A stretch of 64,000 nt of DNA from Lachnospiraceae bacterium (lineage in GTDB: Bacteria > Bacillota > Clostridia > Lachnospirales > Lachnospiraceae), in NCBI GenBank assembly GCA_025758065.1, contig CP107199.1, forward strand, positions 1,485,501 to 1,549,500. Direction: 5' to 3'. The stretch's first letter is position 1; every line of letters begins with the position of its first letter. This document shows positions 53,275 through 60,933 of the stretch, piece after piece. Below the pieces are notes generated by a model that was not told the DNA's origin, made no database searches, and saw only the letters and a program-made list of their open reading frames with translations. A program made the position numbers and the translations under genes.

Positions 53275-53308
53275 GGCCGGGCTGCCGCAGCAATGCGGCG
53301 GCCTTTTT
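53275..53308 (+). terminator. mreB terminator
   Basis: GCCGCA-GCAA-TGCGGC, extended by GGCC/GGCC, then TTTTT. Confidence 0.85.
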
Positions 53309-53337
53309 AAATATTTATGACTGTTTTTTATAGAAAC

Positions 53338-53407
53338 AAAATCTGGGCACAACTGACAAAAAATCTTCTCGCAAAATCAAGTACAAAAAGATTCCGAAAG
53401 TACATTA
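53338..53407 (+). repeat. Leader motif, copy 2
   Basis: Counterpart of 24513-24581 (about 70% identical), ending 22 bases before the recD2 start codon. Confidence 0.5.
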
Positions 53408-53429
53408 CACAAATGCAGAGGAAAGAAAA

Positions 53430-55715
53430 ATGGCAACCATAACAGGATTTATTGAAAGAATTAAATTCAGGAACGAAGAAAATGGCTATACGGTCATGTC
53501 TGTTACAGATCAGAGTGATGGAGATGAGGTCATTATGGTAGGTACACTTTCCTATGCGGCTGAAGGAGATATGATCCAGGCATCGGGGCGCATGATCGAA
53601 CATCCTGTATACGGTGAACAGCTACAGATCGAAAGCTATGAAATGAAAACACCACAGGATGCAGAGTCCATGGAGCGTTATTTAGGCTCCGGTGCTATCA
53701 AAGGTATTGGCGTGGCACTGGCAGCCCGGATCGTCCGTCATTTCAAGGCTGACACCTTCCGGGTCATGGAAGAAGAACCGGAACGCCTTTCCGAAGTAAA
53801 AGGCATCAGTGAGAAAATGGCAATGGCCATTGCCCAGCAGGTAGAAGAGAAAAAAGGTATGCGGGAAGCCATGATGTTCCTGCAAAATTATGGTATCACA
53901 TTAAATCTTGCAGCCAAGATCTATCAGGAATATGGTCCAAAGCTGTATAGCATAATCAAAGAAAATCCCTATAAGCTGGCAGATGACATTCCCGGCGTTG
54001 GCTTTAAAATGGCAGATGAAATAGCTGAAAAAGCAGGTATTTTCACGGACTCCGATTACCGTATCAAAGCAGGCCTTTTGTACATCCTTCTTCAGGCATC
54101 AGCCAACGGCCACACCTATCTTCCACAGAAAGAGCTGTTTTCCCAGGCTGCTGATTTACTGAAGGTTGAGCCCTCAGCCATGGAAAAACATCTTATGGAT
54201 ATGCAGATCGACCGGAAAGTAGTGGTAAAAACAGTTACGGACAGTGAACCACCGGAATATCTGGTGTATTCTTCCCATTATTATTACCTGGAGCTGAACA
54301 CCGCCCGCATGCTTCATAATCTGAACATCCGGGGCGATATCCCGGAAACGGAGATCCGGGCCAATCTGGCCAAAATCCAGAAACGGGATCAGATACATCT
54401 GGATGAATTGCAGGAAAAGGCAGTTTTTGAGGCAGTAAACAGCGGCCTTTTAGTGATCACCGGAGGTCCCGGTACAGGAAAGACTACCACCATCAATGCC
54501 ATTATCCAGTATTTTGAAAATGAGGGAATGGAGATCCTTCTGGCTGCACCAACCGGACGCGCGGCAAAGCGGATGACGGAAACTACCAGTTATGAGGCCC
54601 GTACCATTCACAGAATGCTGGAGCTGGTTCCTTCTGGCATTCCGGATTCCGGTTCCATGGCAGGAAATAATACTTCCGGGAAAAATGTCTCCTTCAGCTC
54701 CGGCGGCATGCATTTTGACCGGAATGAAGAAAATCCTCTGGATGCAGATGTGATCATTATTGATGAAATGTCCATGGTAGACATCAGCCTGATGCATTCC
54801 CTCCTTCGGGCGGTGAACGTAGGAACCCGCCTCATATTGGTAGGTGATGTAGACCAGCTTCCAAGTGTAGGCCCCGGAAATGTGCTTCGCGACATCATCG
54901 ATTCAGGCTGTTTTAATGTAGTAAAGCTAACCCATATTTTCCGTCAGGCGGCCCAGAGCGACATTATTGTAAATGCCCACAAGATCAATGAGGGGGAGCG
55001 GGTAGACCTGGCAAAGCGCAGCAGGGACTTCCTCTTTATCCGCAGGGAAAATCCAGATGCAGTCATCAGCGCAGCTATCACGCTGATCCAGCAGAAGCTT
55101 CCGGACTATGTCCACGCACAGCCTGGGGATATCCAGGTAATGACGCCTATGCGAAAAGGTGCTCTTGGAGTAGAACGCTTAAACCAGATCCTGCAAAATT
55201 ACTTAAATCCCCCGGATCCATCCAAAAAAGAGAAAGAATCCGGCGGCATTATCTACCGTACCGGCGATAAGGTAATGCAGATCAAAAATAATTACCAGAT
55301 GGAATGGGAGATACGCAGTAAATACGGCATCCCCACAGATAAAGGGGCCGGTGTATTCAACGGTGATATGGGTATTATCCGTGAGATCAATGAATATGCG
55401 GAAAATCTTACCGTAGAATTTGATGAGGGGAAAATGGTAGAATACAGCTTCAAACAGCTGGAAGAGCTGGAGCTTGCCTATGCCATTACCATCCATAAAT
55501 CCCAGGGAAGCGAATATCCGGCAGTGATCATTCCCATGTATTCCGGCCCGCGCATGCTGATGACCAGAAATCTGATCTATACAGCTGTGACAAGAGCACG
55601 CTCCTGTGTCTGCCTGGTTGGACGGCCAGATGCATTTTATACTATGGCAGATAACTCCATGGAGCAGAAACGTTACTGCGGTTTAAAAGCCAGGATAGAA
55701 GAAATATACGCCTGA
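53430..55715 (+). CDS. recD2: RecD2-type ATP-dependent DNA helicase
   Basis: A 761-residue superfamily 1B helicase of the RecD2 group, which works without RecBC. The N-terminal OB-like and helix-hairpin-helix part (YLGSGAIKGIGVALAARIV, DDIPGVGFKMADEIAE) is followed by the motor. Motor motifs are Walker A ITGGPGTGKTTTI near residue 350, DEMSMVD, GDVDQLPSVGPGN, and the C-terminal AITIHKSQGSEYPAVIIP and YTAVTRARS. It is involved in DNA repair or replication fork processing. AGAGGAAAGAAAA precedes the ATG. Confidence 0.94.
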   Translation: MATITGFIERIKFRNEENGYTVMSVTDQSDGDEVIMVGTLSYAAEGDMIQASGRMIEHPVYGEQLQIESYEMKTPQDAESMERYLGSGAIKGIGVALAARIVRHFKADTFRVMEEEPERLSEVKGISEKMAMAIAQQVEEKKGMREAMMFLQNYGITLNLAAKIYQEYGPKLYSIIKENPYKLADDIPGVGFKMADEIAEKAGIFTDSDYRIKAGLLYILLQASANGHTYLPQKELFSQAADLLKVEPSAMEKHLMDMQIDRKVVVKTVTDSEPPEYLVYSSHYYYLELNTARMLHNLNIRGDIPETEIRANLAKIQKRDQIHLDELQEKAVFEAVNSGLLVITGGPGTGKTTTINAIIQYFENEGMEILLAAPTGRAAKRMTETTSYEARTIHRMLELVPSGIPDSGSMAGNNTSGKNVSFSSGGMHFDRNEENPLDADVIIIDEMSMVDISLMHSLLRAVNVGTRLILVGDVDQLPSVGPGNVLRDIIDSGCFNVVKLTHIFRQAAQSDIIVNAHKINEGERVDLAKRSRDFLFIRRENPDAVISAAITLIQQKLPDYVHAQPGDIQVMTPMRKGALGVERLNQILQNYLNPPDPSKKEKESGGIIYRTGDKVMQIKNNYQMEWEIRSKYGIPTDKGAGVFNGDMGIIREINEYAENLTVEFDEGKMVEYSFKQLEELELAYAITIHKSQGSEYPAVIIPMYSGPRMLMTRNLIYTAVTRARSCVCLVGRPDAFYTMADNSMEQKRYCGLKARIEEIYA

Positions 55716-55775
55716 TTATAGTTGCTTATCTTTAAAATATTCTAATAAATCTAACTCTGTCTATAAGGAGAATAT

Positions 55776-56492
55776 ATGAACTTTCTGATAAATATAATAC
55801 TGGACCTGTTATTTCCGCGCCGCTGTCCCGTCTGCGGCCAGATCGTCATGCCAAAAGGCAGCCTGATCTGTCCGGGATGCGTGAAAAAATTATCCTGGGT
55901 CCGGGGACCTGTATGTAAATGCTGTGGAAAAGAGATTATAAGTGGGACAATGGAATACTGTCCCGACTGCGCAGCCCATCCAAGATCATTTTCCCATGGA
56001 ATGGCGCTTTTTAACTACAATGAAATATCAGCCCCGTCCTTGGCAATGGTCAAATACCACGACCGCCGGGAATATCTGGATTTCTATGCAGAAGCAGCAT
56101 ACAGAAGATATGCTAAAACCATTGCCCGGTTGTCACCGGACCTGATCATCCCGGTGCCGGTCCACAAAAGCAGGCTTAAAAAACGTGGATTTAACCAGAC
56201 AGAGGAATTTGGAAAACGCCTGAGCGTATATCTGGGGATCCCCATGTCTTCGGAGTATCTGATCCGCTCTAAAAAGACAGCACCTCAAAAGGATCTAGGT
56301 CCTGCATTGCGTCTTAAAAACCTGGAACAGGCATTTTTCTGTAAAAAACTGCCATCAGGTATGAAAAAAGTTCTCCTTATTGATGATATCTATACCACGG
56401 GAAGTACGGCAGAGGCCTGTGCCAGGGCTTTGAAAAAAGCCGGAGCAGGACAGGTTTACCTTCTTGTGATCGCCATTGGCTCAGGCCGGTGA
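55776..56492 (+). CDS. comF: ComF family phosphoribosyltransferase-like protein
   Basis: A 238-residue protein with an N-terminal zinc ribbon (RRCPVCGQIV, LICPGCVKKL, then CKCCGKE and YCPDCAAHP) and a C-terminal phosphoribosyltransferase fold with VLLIDDIYTTGSTA near residue 205 and KKRGFNQTEEFGKRL. ComF-type proteins support DNA uptake during transformation and may act in repair or nucleotide salvage. TAAGGAGAATAT precedes the ATG. It follows recD2 by 60 bases and is probably in the same unit. Confidence 0.92.
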   Translation: MNFLINIILDLLFPRRCPVCGQIVMPKGSLICPGCVKKLSWVRGPVCKCCGKEIISGTMEYCPDCAAHPRSFSHGMALFNYNEISAPSLAMVKYHDRREYLDFYAEAAYRRYAKTIARLSPDLIIPVPVHKSRLKKRGFNQTEEFGKRLSVYLGIPMSSEYLIRSKKTAPQKDLGPALRLKNLEQAFFCKKLPSGMKKVLLIDDIYTTGSTAEACARALKKAGAGQVYLLVIAIGSGR

Positions 56493-56544
56493 CAAAAAAA
56501 TTGTATAAACTGAGAAAAAACCTGAAAAAGACCAGCTATATCTC

Positions 56545-56574
56545 TTGACGTCATGAATATTTTTGTGTTATAGT
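56545..56574 (+). promoter_or_regulatory. Promoter of the rpmG-secE-nusG group
   Basis: TTGACG (56545-56550) and TATAGT (56569-56574) with 18-bp spacing, about 90 bases before rpmG. Confidence 0.6.
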
Positions 56575-56667
56575 ATACGGGCGAATGGAAGATAGGTCTT
56601 TTTTTTATGCTTAAAATTAAGACCGAGAAGCAAATTGAATTACGATAATTTAATGGAGGTGGAAGTC

Positions 56668-56817
56668 GTGCGCACAAAAATCACACTGGCATGTACAGAA
56701 TGCAAGCAGCGTAACTACAACATGACTAAGGATAAGAAAACTCATCCTGACCGCATGGAGACTAAGAAGTACTGCAGATTCTGCAAGAGACATACGTTAC
56801 ACAAGGAAACAAAGTAA
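56668..56817 (+). CDS. rpmG: 50S ribosomal protein L33
   Basis: A 49-residue ribosomal protein of the zinc-binding type: ACTECKQRNY and YCRFCKRHTL supply two CxxC pairs, with TKDKKTHPDRMETKKY between. The start is GTG at 56668, placed 6 bases after GGAGGTGG; upstream ATGs at 56635 and 56653 would add an extension not seen in L33. It heads the usual rpmG-secE-nusG order of Firmicutes. Confidence 0.95.
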   Translation: MRTKITLACTECKQRNYNMTKDKKTHPDRMETKKYCRFCKRHTLHKETK

Positions 56818-56843
56818 TCCTGATCAGTAAAGGACGTGAAGTT

Positions 56844-57095
56844 ATGGAAGAAAATACAGTGAATACTGTAGAAACCACGGAAAAAGCGGCCAAGGCTGAC
56901 CAGAAGACGGCTAAGAAAGAGAAAAAGCCAAGCTTTTTCAAAGACCTGAAGACAGAGTACAAGAAGATCGTCTTTGCTGATAAGGAAACTGTTGCTAAAC
57001 AGACAGTTGCAGTTGTGATCATGTCCATTTTCATCGGTGCGCTGATCGGTGTACTGGATATGGTTATGAAATTCGGTTTAAGCTTTATTCTTTAA
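56844..57095 (+). CDS. secE: Preprotein translocase subunit SecE
   Basis: An 83-residue protein with a charged N-terminal extension (VETTEKAAKADQKTAKKEKK), the SecE amphipathic helix (FFKDLKTEYKKIVFADKETV) and one membrane helix (VAVVIMSIFIGALIGVLDMV). It is the small essential subunit of the SecYEG channel. AAAGGACGTGAAGTT precedes the ATG. It lies between rpmG and nusG, as expected. Confidence 0.95.
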   Translation: MEENTVNTVETTEKAAKADQKTAKKEKKPSFFKDLKTEYKKIVFADKETVAKQTVAVVIMSIFIGALIGVLDMVMKFGLSFIL

Positions 57096-57116
57096 TTCAA
57101 AGGCGAGGGTGATTGT

Positions 57117-57632
57117 ATGTCAGAAGCACATTGGTATGTAGTCCATACCTACTCAGGTTATGAAAACAAAGTCAAGGTCGACATTGAAAAGACAATTGAA
57201 AACAGAAACCTTCAGGATCAGATCCTTGAGGTATCCGTGCCTATGCTTCCTGTTGTAGAACTGAAGAATGGCGTGGAGAAAAAAGCCGACAAGAAAATGT
57301 TTCCGGGTTATGTGCTGATCAACATGGTCATGAACGATGACACATGGTACGTAGTACGCAACACCCGAGGCGTTACAGGCTTTGTTGGTCCGGGCTCCAA
57401 ACCAGTTCCTCTGACTGAAGAAGAGATGGCGAGCCTTGGATTTATGAAGGAAGACGTCTTAGTCGACTTTACATTGGGAGATATGGTAACAGTTATCTCC
57501 GGTGCATGGAAAGATACAGTTGGTGCTATTAAAGCTATCAACGAAAGTAAGCAGACCATCACTATCAATGTAGAAATGTTCGGTCGTGAAACACCGGTCG
57601 AACTGGGATTTGCAGAAGTAAAGAAAATGTAA
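57117..57632 (+). CDS. nusG: Transcription elongation/antitermination factor NusG
   Basis: A 171-residue NusG. The NGN domain (WYVVHTYSGYENKVKVDIEK to TRGVTGFVGPGSKPVPL) binds RNA polymerase, and the C-terminal KOW domain (GDMVTVISGAWKDTVGAIKA) contacts Rho or ribosomal S10. A weak GGCGAGGGTGATTGT precedes the ATG. It is 21 bases after secE. It is noteworthy that the Rho in this window has an unusual insert, while NusG looks ordinary. Confidence 0.96.
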   Translation: MSEAHWYVVHTYSGYENKVKVDIEKTIENRNLQDQILEVSVPMLPVVELKNGVEKKADKKMFPGYVLINMVMNDDTWYVVRNTRGVTGFVGPGSKPVPLTEEEMASLGFMKEDVLVDFTLGDMVTVISGAWKDTVGAIKAINESKQTITINVEMFGRETPVELGFAEVKKM

Positions 57633-57660
57633 AATGGATCAGCTTTTGCGCAGCAGAAGC

Positions 57661-57692
57661 TGGTGGGAGGGACATTCCCGACAATACCACAT
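57661..57692 (+). promoter_or_regulatory. L1-binding site mimic before rplK
   Basis: GTGGGAGGGACATTCCC followed by AATACCAC copies the two strands of the 23S rRNA L1 site (GGTGGGAGG and AAATACCACC in E. coli). It lies just before the rplK ribosome site. Confidence 0.75.
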
Positions 57693-57712
57693 AATTTTAG
57701 GAGGTGCCTAAG

Positions 57713-58138
57713 ATGGCAAAGAAAGTAACAGGATATATCAAATTACAGATTCCAGCAGGCAAGGCTACACCAGCACCACCAGTTGGACCAGCTCTTGGTC
57801 AGCACGGTGTAAACATCGTACAGTTTACCAAAGAGTTCAACGCTAGAACAGCAGATCAGGGAGATATGATCATCCCTGTAGTTATTACCGTATATGCGGA
57901 CAGAAGCTTCAGCTTCATCACCAAGACCCCGCCAGCAGCAGTTCTGATCAAGAAGGCATGTGGCTTAAAGAGCGGTTCAGGTGTTCCTAACAAGACTAAG
58001 GTAGCTGTATTAAAGAAGGCTGACCTGCAGAAGATCGCAGAGACCAAGATGCCAGACTTAAACGCTGCCAGCCTTGAGGCTGCTATGAGCATGGTAGCTG
58101 GTACTGCAAGAAGTATGGGCGTTACCATCGAAGAGTAA
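57713..58138 (+). CDS. rplK: 50S ribosomal protein L11
   Basis: A 141-residue L11 with the Pro-rich LQIPAGKATPAPPVGPALGQ near the N-terminus and the C-terminal RNA-binding domain (TKTPPAAVLIKKACG, then GTARSMGVTIEE). It binds the GTPase-associated centre of 23S rRNA. ATG 57713 follows TTAGGAGGTGCCTAAG. A GTG-led frame from 57704 overlaps that ribosome site and is not used. Confidence 0.97.
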   Translation: MAKKVTGYIKLQIPAGKATPAPPVGPALGQHGVNIVQFTKEFNARTADQGDMIIPVVITVYADRSFSFITKTPPAAVLIKKACGLKSGSGVPNKTKVAVLKKADLQKIAETKMPDLNAASLEAAMSMVAGTARSMGVTIEE

Positions 58139-58156
58139 TTAATACCGTATATATGA

Positions 58157-58189
58157 ACGTGGGAGGGAGATTCCCCCGTCAATACCACT
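58157..58189 (+). promoter_or_regulatory. L1-binding site mimic before rplA
   Basis: GTGGGAGGGAGATTCCC and AATACCAC repeat the motif seen before rplK, here overlapping the start of the rplA ribosome site region. Confidence 0.75.
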
Positions 58190-58205
58190 AGGAGGTTATT
58201 TTATA

Positions 58206-58901
58206 ATGAAAACAGGAAAAAGATATGCAGAGGCTATGAAGAACGTAGACCGTGCTGCACTTTACGACGTAGCAGATGCAATCTCTATCGTTAAGAAGAA
58301 TGCTTCTGCAAAATTTGACGAGACTGTAGAACTTCATATCAGAACAGGATGTGACGGACGTCACGCTGATCAGCAGATCCGTGGAGCTGTTGTTCTTCCT
58401 CACGGAACAGGTAAGACTGTTCGTATCTTAGTATTCGCTAAGGGTGCTAAGGCAGACGAAGCACAGGCAGCTGGCGCAGATTTCGTAGGCGCAGAAGAGC
58501 TGATCCCAAGAATCCAGAACGAAGGATGGCTGGATTTTGACGTTGTTGTTGCTACTCCTGACATGATGGGCGTTGTTGGTCGTCTGGGCCGTGTACTTGG
58601 ACCGAAGGGCTTAATGCCAAACCCAAAGGCTGGTACCGTAACCATGGACGTAACCAAGGCTATCAAGGAGATCAAAGCTGGTAAGATCGAGTACAGACTT
58701 GACAAGACAAACATTATCCACGTGCCAGTAGGAAAAGCTTCCTTCACCGAGGAGCAGTTAGCGGACAACTTCCAGACGCTTATGGACGCTATCTTAAAGG
58801 CTAAGCCAAGCACCGTTAAGGGCGCATACTTCAAGAGCGTAGCTCTTACATCCACCATGGGCCCAGGCGTTAAGCTGAACGTAGCTAAGCTTACAAACTA
58901 A
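58206..58901 (+). CDS. rplA: 50S ribosomal protein L1
   Basis: A 231-residue L1. Marks are MKTGKRYAEAMKNVDRAALY, ELHIRTGCDGRHADQQIRGA, ATPDMMGVVGRLGRVLGPKG followed by LMPNPKAGTVT, and the C-terminal TSTMGPGVKLN. L1 forms the stalk of the E site and represses its own message by binding an rRNA-like site; two such sites lie in this operon. TAGGAGGTTATTTTATA precedes the ATG. A terminator follows. Confidence 0.97.
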   Translation: MKTGKRYAEAMKNVDRAALYDVADAISIVKKNASAKFDETVELHIRTGCDGRHADQQIRGAVVLPHGTGKTVRILVFAKGAKADEAQAAGADFVGAEELIPRIQNEGWLDFDVVVATPDMMGVVGRLGRVLGPKGLMPNPKAGTVTMDVTKAIKEIKAGKIEYRLDKTNIIHVPVGKASFTEEQLADNFQTLMDAILKAKPSTVKGAYFKSVALTSTMGPGVKLNVAKLTN

Positions 58902-58932
58902 TCAGGTGTCCTGAATAGAAATAATGAGGCTG

Positions 58933-58965
58933 CAGAGAATTCCGGTTCTCTGTGGTCTTTTTATT
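58933..58965 (+). terminator. rplK-rplA terminator
   Basis: CAGAGAA pairs perfectly with TTCTCTG around TTCCGG, followed by a T-rich tract. Confidence 0.85.
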
Positions 58966-59004
58966 TTTCATGAAAAAGTTCACGAAAAATTATTAAAAAG
59001 CCTC

Positions 59005-59033
59005 TTGACATTCATGCTCAGATATGTTATTTT
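59005..59033 (+). promoter_or_regulatory. rplJ-rplL promoter
   Basis: TTGACA (59005-59010) and TATTTT (59028-59033) with 17-bp spacing. Confidence 0.6.
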
Positions 59034-59039
59034 ATTATG

Positions 59040-59166
59040 CGTGTTGAATGCCCTGAGACAGCAGGTACCGTAAGGTGTAAGCTTAGAACGCCTGCCGAGG
59101 AACATACAAAACTCAAATGAGATTTTGCGTACCTCTCTGTCATTGCGGCAGGGAGGTTTTTTTATA
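59040..59166 (+). promoter_or_regulatory. L10-type ribosomal protein leader with terminator
   Basis: The leader contains GCCCTGAGACAGCAGGTACCGTAAGG-type helices and ends in an intrinsic terminator, CCTCTCTG/CAGGGAGG then seven T (59132-59164). This layout matches the L10 leader of Firmicutes, in which the L10(L12)4 complex binds the RNA and promotes early termination. Confidence 0.75.
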
Positions 59167-59226
59167 AGATCGTGTCCTTGCTATGACGGTTTTCAATACG
59201 AAATAATATAAGGAGGTAAACCATTC

Positions 59227-59727
59227 ATGGCAAAAGTTGAATTAAAGCAGCCAGTAGTAGACGAGATCAAGGCAATGTTAGACGGTGCAGTCGGCGCAGT
59301 TGTTGTTGATTACCGTGGTCTGACTGTAGAGCAGGATACAAAACTGCGTAAACAGTTAAGAGAAGCTGGAGTTTCTTATAAAGTATATAAGAACACTCTG
59401 ATCAAGCGTGCAGCAGAAGGAACCGAGTTCGCAGCTCTGGATCCACATCTGGAAGGACCTACAGCATTAGCTGTATCTAAGGATGATGCTACAGCACCAG
59501 CTAGAATCCTGGCTGAATTTGCTAAGACCGCTCCTAAGCTGGAACTGAAGGCTTCTGTAGTTGAAGGAACCTACTATGATCAGGCTGGAACCCAGGTTAT
59601 CGCAACCATTCCATCCAGAGAAGTTCTTCTTGGAAAGCTGCTTGGAAGCATCCAGTCCCCAATCACCAACCTGGCTCGCGTACTCAATCAGATCGCAGAG
59701 AAAAATGGTGGTGCAGCAGAGGCTTAA
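59227..59727 (+). CDS. rplJ: 50S ribosomal protein L10
   Basis: A 166-residue L10 with the RNA-binding N-terminal domain (VVDYRGLTVEQDTKLRKQLR and VYKNTLIKRAAEGTEF) and the C-terminal helix that holds the L7/L12 dimers (LARVLNQIAEKNG). Together with L12 it forms the ribosomal stalk that recruits translation factors. ATAAGGAGGTAAACCATTC precedes the ATG. It is the first gene after the attenuator leader. Confidence 0.97.
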   Translation: MAKVELKQPVVDEIKAMLDGAVGAVVVDYRGLTVEQDTKLRKQLREAGVSYKVYKNTLIKRAAEGTEFAALDPHLEGPTALAVSKDDATAPARILAEFAKTAPKLELKASVVEGTYYDQAGTQVIATIPSREVLLGKLLGSIQSPITNLARVLNQIAEKNGGAAEA

Positions 59728-59829
59728 TCTGCAAAATGAATTTGTGGCTCTTTTGTCTGCATAGTCCAGAAAAAGCAGCCTGAAACACAGATCCTATCGA
59801 AAAATAATTTTAAACAGGAGGAAATTAAA

Positions 59830-60204
59830 ATGGCAAAGTTAACAACCGCTGAGTTTATCGAAGCTATCAAGGAATTATCCGTATTAGAACTGAACGATTT
59901 AGTAAAGGCATGTGAGGAAGAGTTTGGCGTATCTGCAGCAGCAGGCGTTGTAGTTGCAGCAGCAGGTGCTGGCGCAGCAGCAGCTGAAGAGAAGACCGAA
60001 TTCGACGTTGAGCTGACCGAAGTTGGACCAAACAAGGTTAAGGTTATCAAGGTTGTTCGTGAAGCTACCGGTTTAGGCCTGAAGGAAGCTAAAGACGTAG
60101 TTGATGGCGCACCAAAGGTATTAAAGCAGGGCGCATCCAAGGAAGAAGCAAACGATATCAAGGCAAAGTTAGAGGCAGAAGGAGCAAAGGTTACCCTGAA
60201 GTAA
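59830..60204 (+). CDS. rplL: 50S ribosomal protein L7/L12
   Basis: A 124-residue L7/L12. The N-terminal dimer domain (EFIEAIKELSVLELNDLVKA), the Ala/Gly-rich hinge (AAAGVVVAAAGAGAAAA) and the C-terminal factor-binding domain (KVKVIKVVREATGLGLKEAK) are all clear. ACAGGAGGAAATTAAA precedes the ATG. A strong terminator follows the stop. Confidence 0.97.
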   Translation: MAKLTTAEFIEAIKELSVLELNDLVKACEEEFGVSAAAGVVVAAAGAGAAAAEEKTEFDVELTEVGPNKVKVIKVVREATGLGLKEAKDVVDGAPKVLKQGASKEEANDIKAKLEAEGAKVTLK

Positions 60205-60250
60205 TCAAAGCTTACTGTGTAGACTTGTATTCAGATATAAGTGCTTTCAG

Positions 60251-60290
60251 AACCCGCAGGACTGTGGAAACAGTCTGCGGGTTCTTTTTT
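60251..60290 (+). terminator. rplL terminator
   Basis: AACCCGCAGGACTG pairs with CAGTCTGCGGGTT (one bulged G), followed by six T. Confidence 0.9.
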
Positions 60291-60325
60291 ACTTCGTAAG
60301 TATTTCCAAAAGTACAATAATGCGG

Positions 60326-60492
60326 TTGCGTATTCTGAAAAAATAGTATATATTAGTTGAAGTTTATCGAACCGGTAAACGGATAAATAAAGAATATAAA
60401 AATAAGTGTTTACAACATACTATCGAAAAAAGACCTCAGGCCATGGAGCAAACGACTAATCATAAGGCAGCTCCTTCACCTGGGGTCTTTTT
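60326..60492 (+). ncRNA. Candidate small RNA
   Basis: TTGCGT (60326-60331) and TATATT (60349-60354) with 17-bp spacing could start a transcript near 60360. It would end at a large stem, AGACCTCAGG/CCTGGGGTCT (60431-60488), that encloses GGAGC/GCTCC and is followed by TTTTT. There is no reading frame of note. It could equally be a read-through terminator for rplL. Confidence 0.4.
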
Positions 60493-60525
60493 AGGGGAAG
60501 AGAGTATTTTATATACTACGGGAAA

Positions 60526-60560
60526 AACATCCGGTGCAAAAGCATTGCGGGTGTTTTTTT
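60526..60560 (+). terminator. Second hairpin terminator
   Basis: ACATCCGGTGC pairs with GCATTGCGGGTGT around AAAA, followed by seven T. The rest of 60561-60840 has AT-rich sequence with one GTGGTTTT/AAAACCAC stem (about 60677-60710) and no gene. Confidence 0.75.
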
Positions 60561-60840
60561 CTGCCCGGCATTATCAGATAAAATCCCGTCAGATGGCCTT
60601 TTCGGGCTGATCTGATCATCTTCGGTTAAGAAAAAAACGGATTGTACAACTATAAGTACAAAAACGGCTTAAACAGGTGGTTTTGTAATAATTACGTAAG
60701 AAAAACCACAGGTAAAAGTTATGGCTTTTTTTCGAAAATTATAATATACTATGGATTGTGAAGGAGAGGTTATTCCTCCAGGGCAAGTTATCAATATTCT
60801 CCAGAAAAAAGGAGAAAATGCAAAAAATGCAAAAAAACTA

Positions 60841-60869
60841 TTGATAATTTTCCTTATCGGAAGTATAAT
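60841..60869 (+). promoter_or_regulatory. Strong promoter of the 600-residue choline-binding protein
   Basis: TTGATA (60841-60846) and TATAAT (60864-60869) with 17-bp spacing. A second TATAAT lies near 60741, embedded in an AT-rich run. Confidence 0.75.
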
Positions 60870-60933
60870 CTACTCGTAATGCAATAAGGAATTTCAAAAA
60901 GTATTTCAAAAATCAAAGGAGAGTGCATTCATT

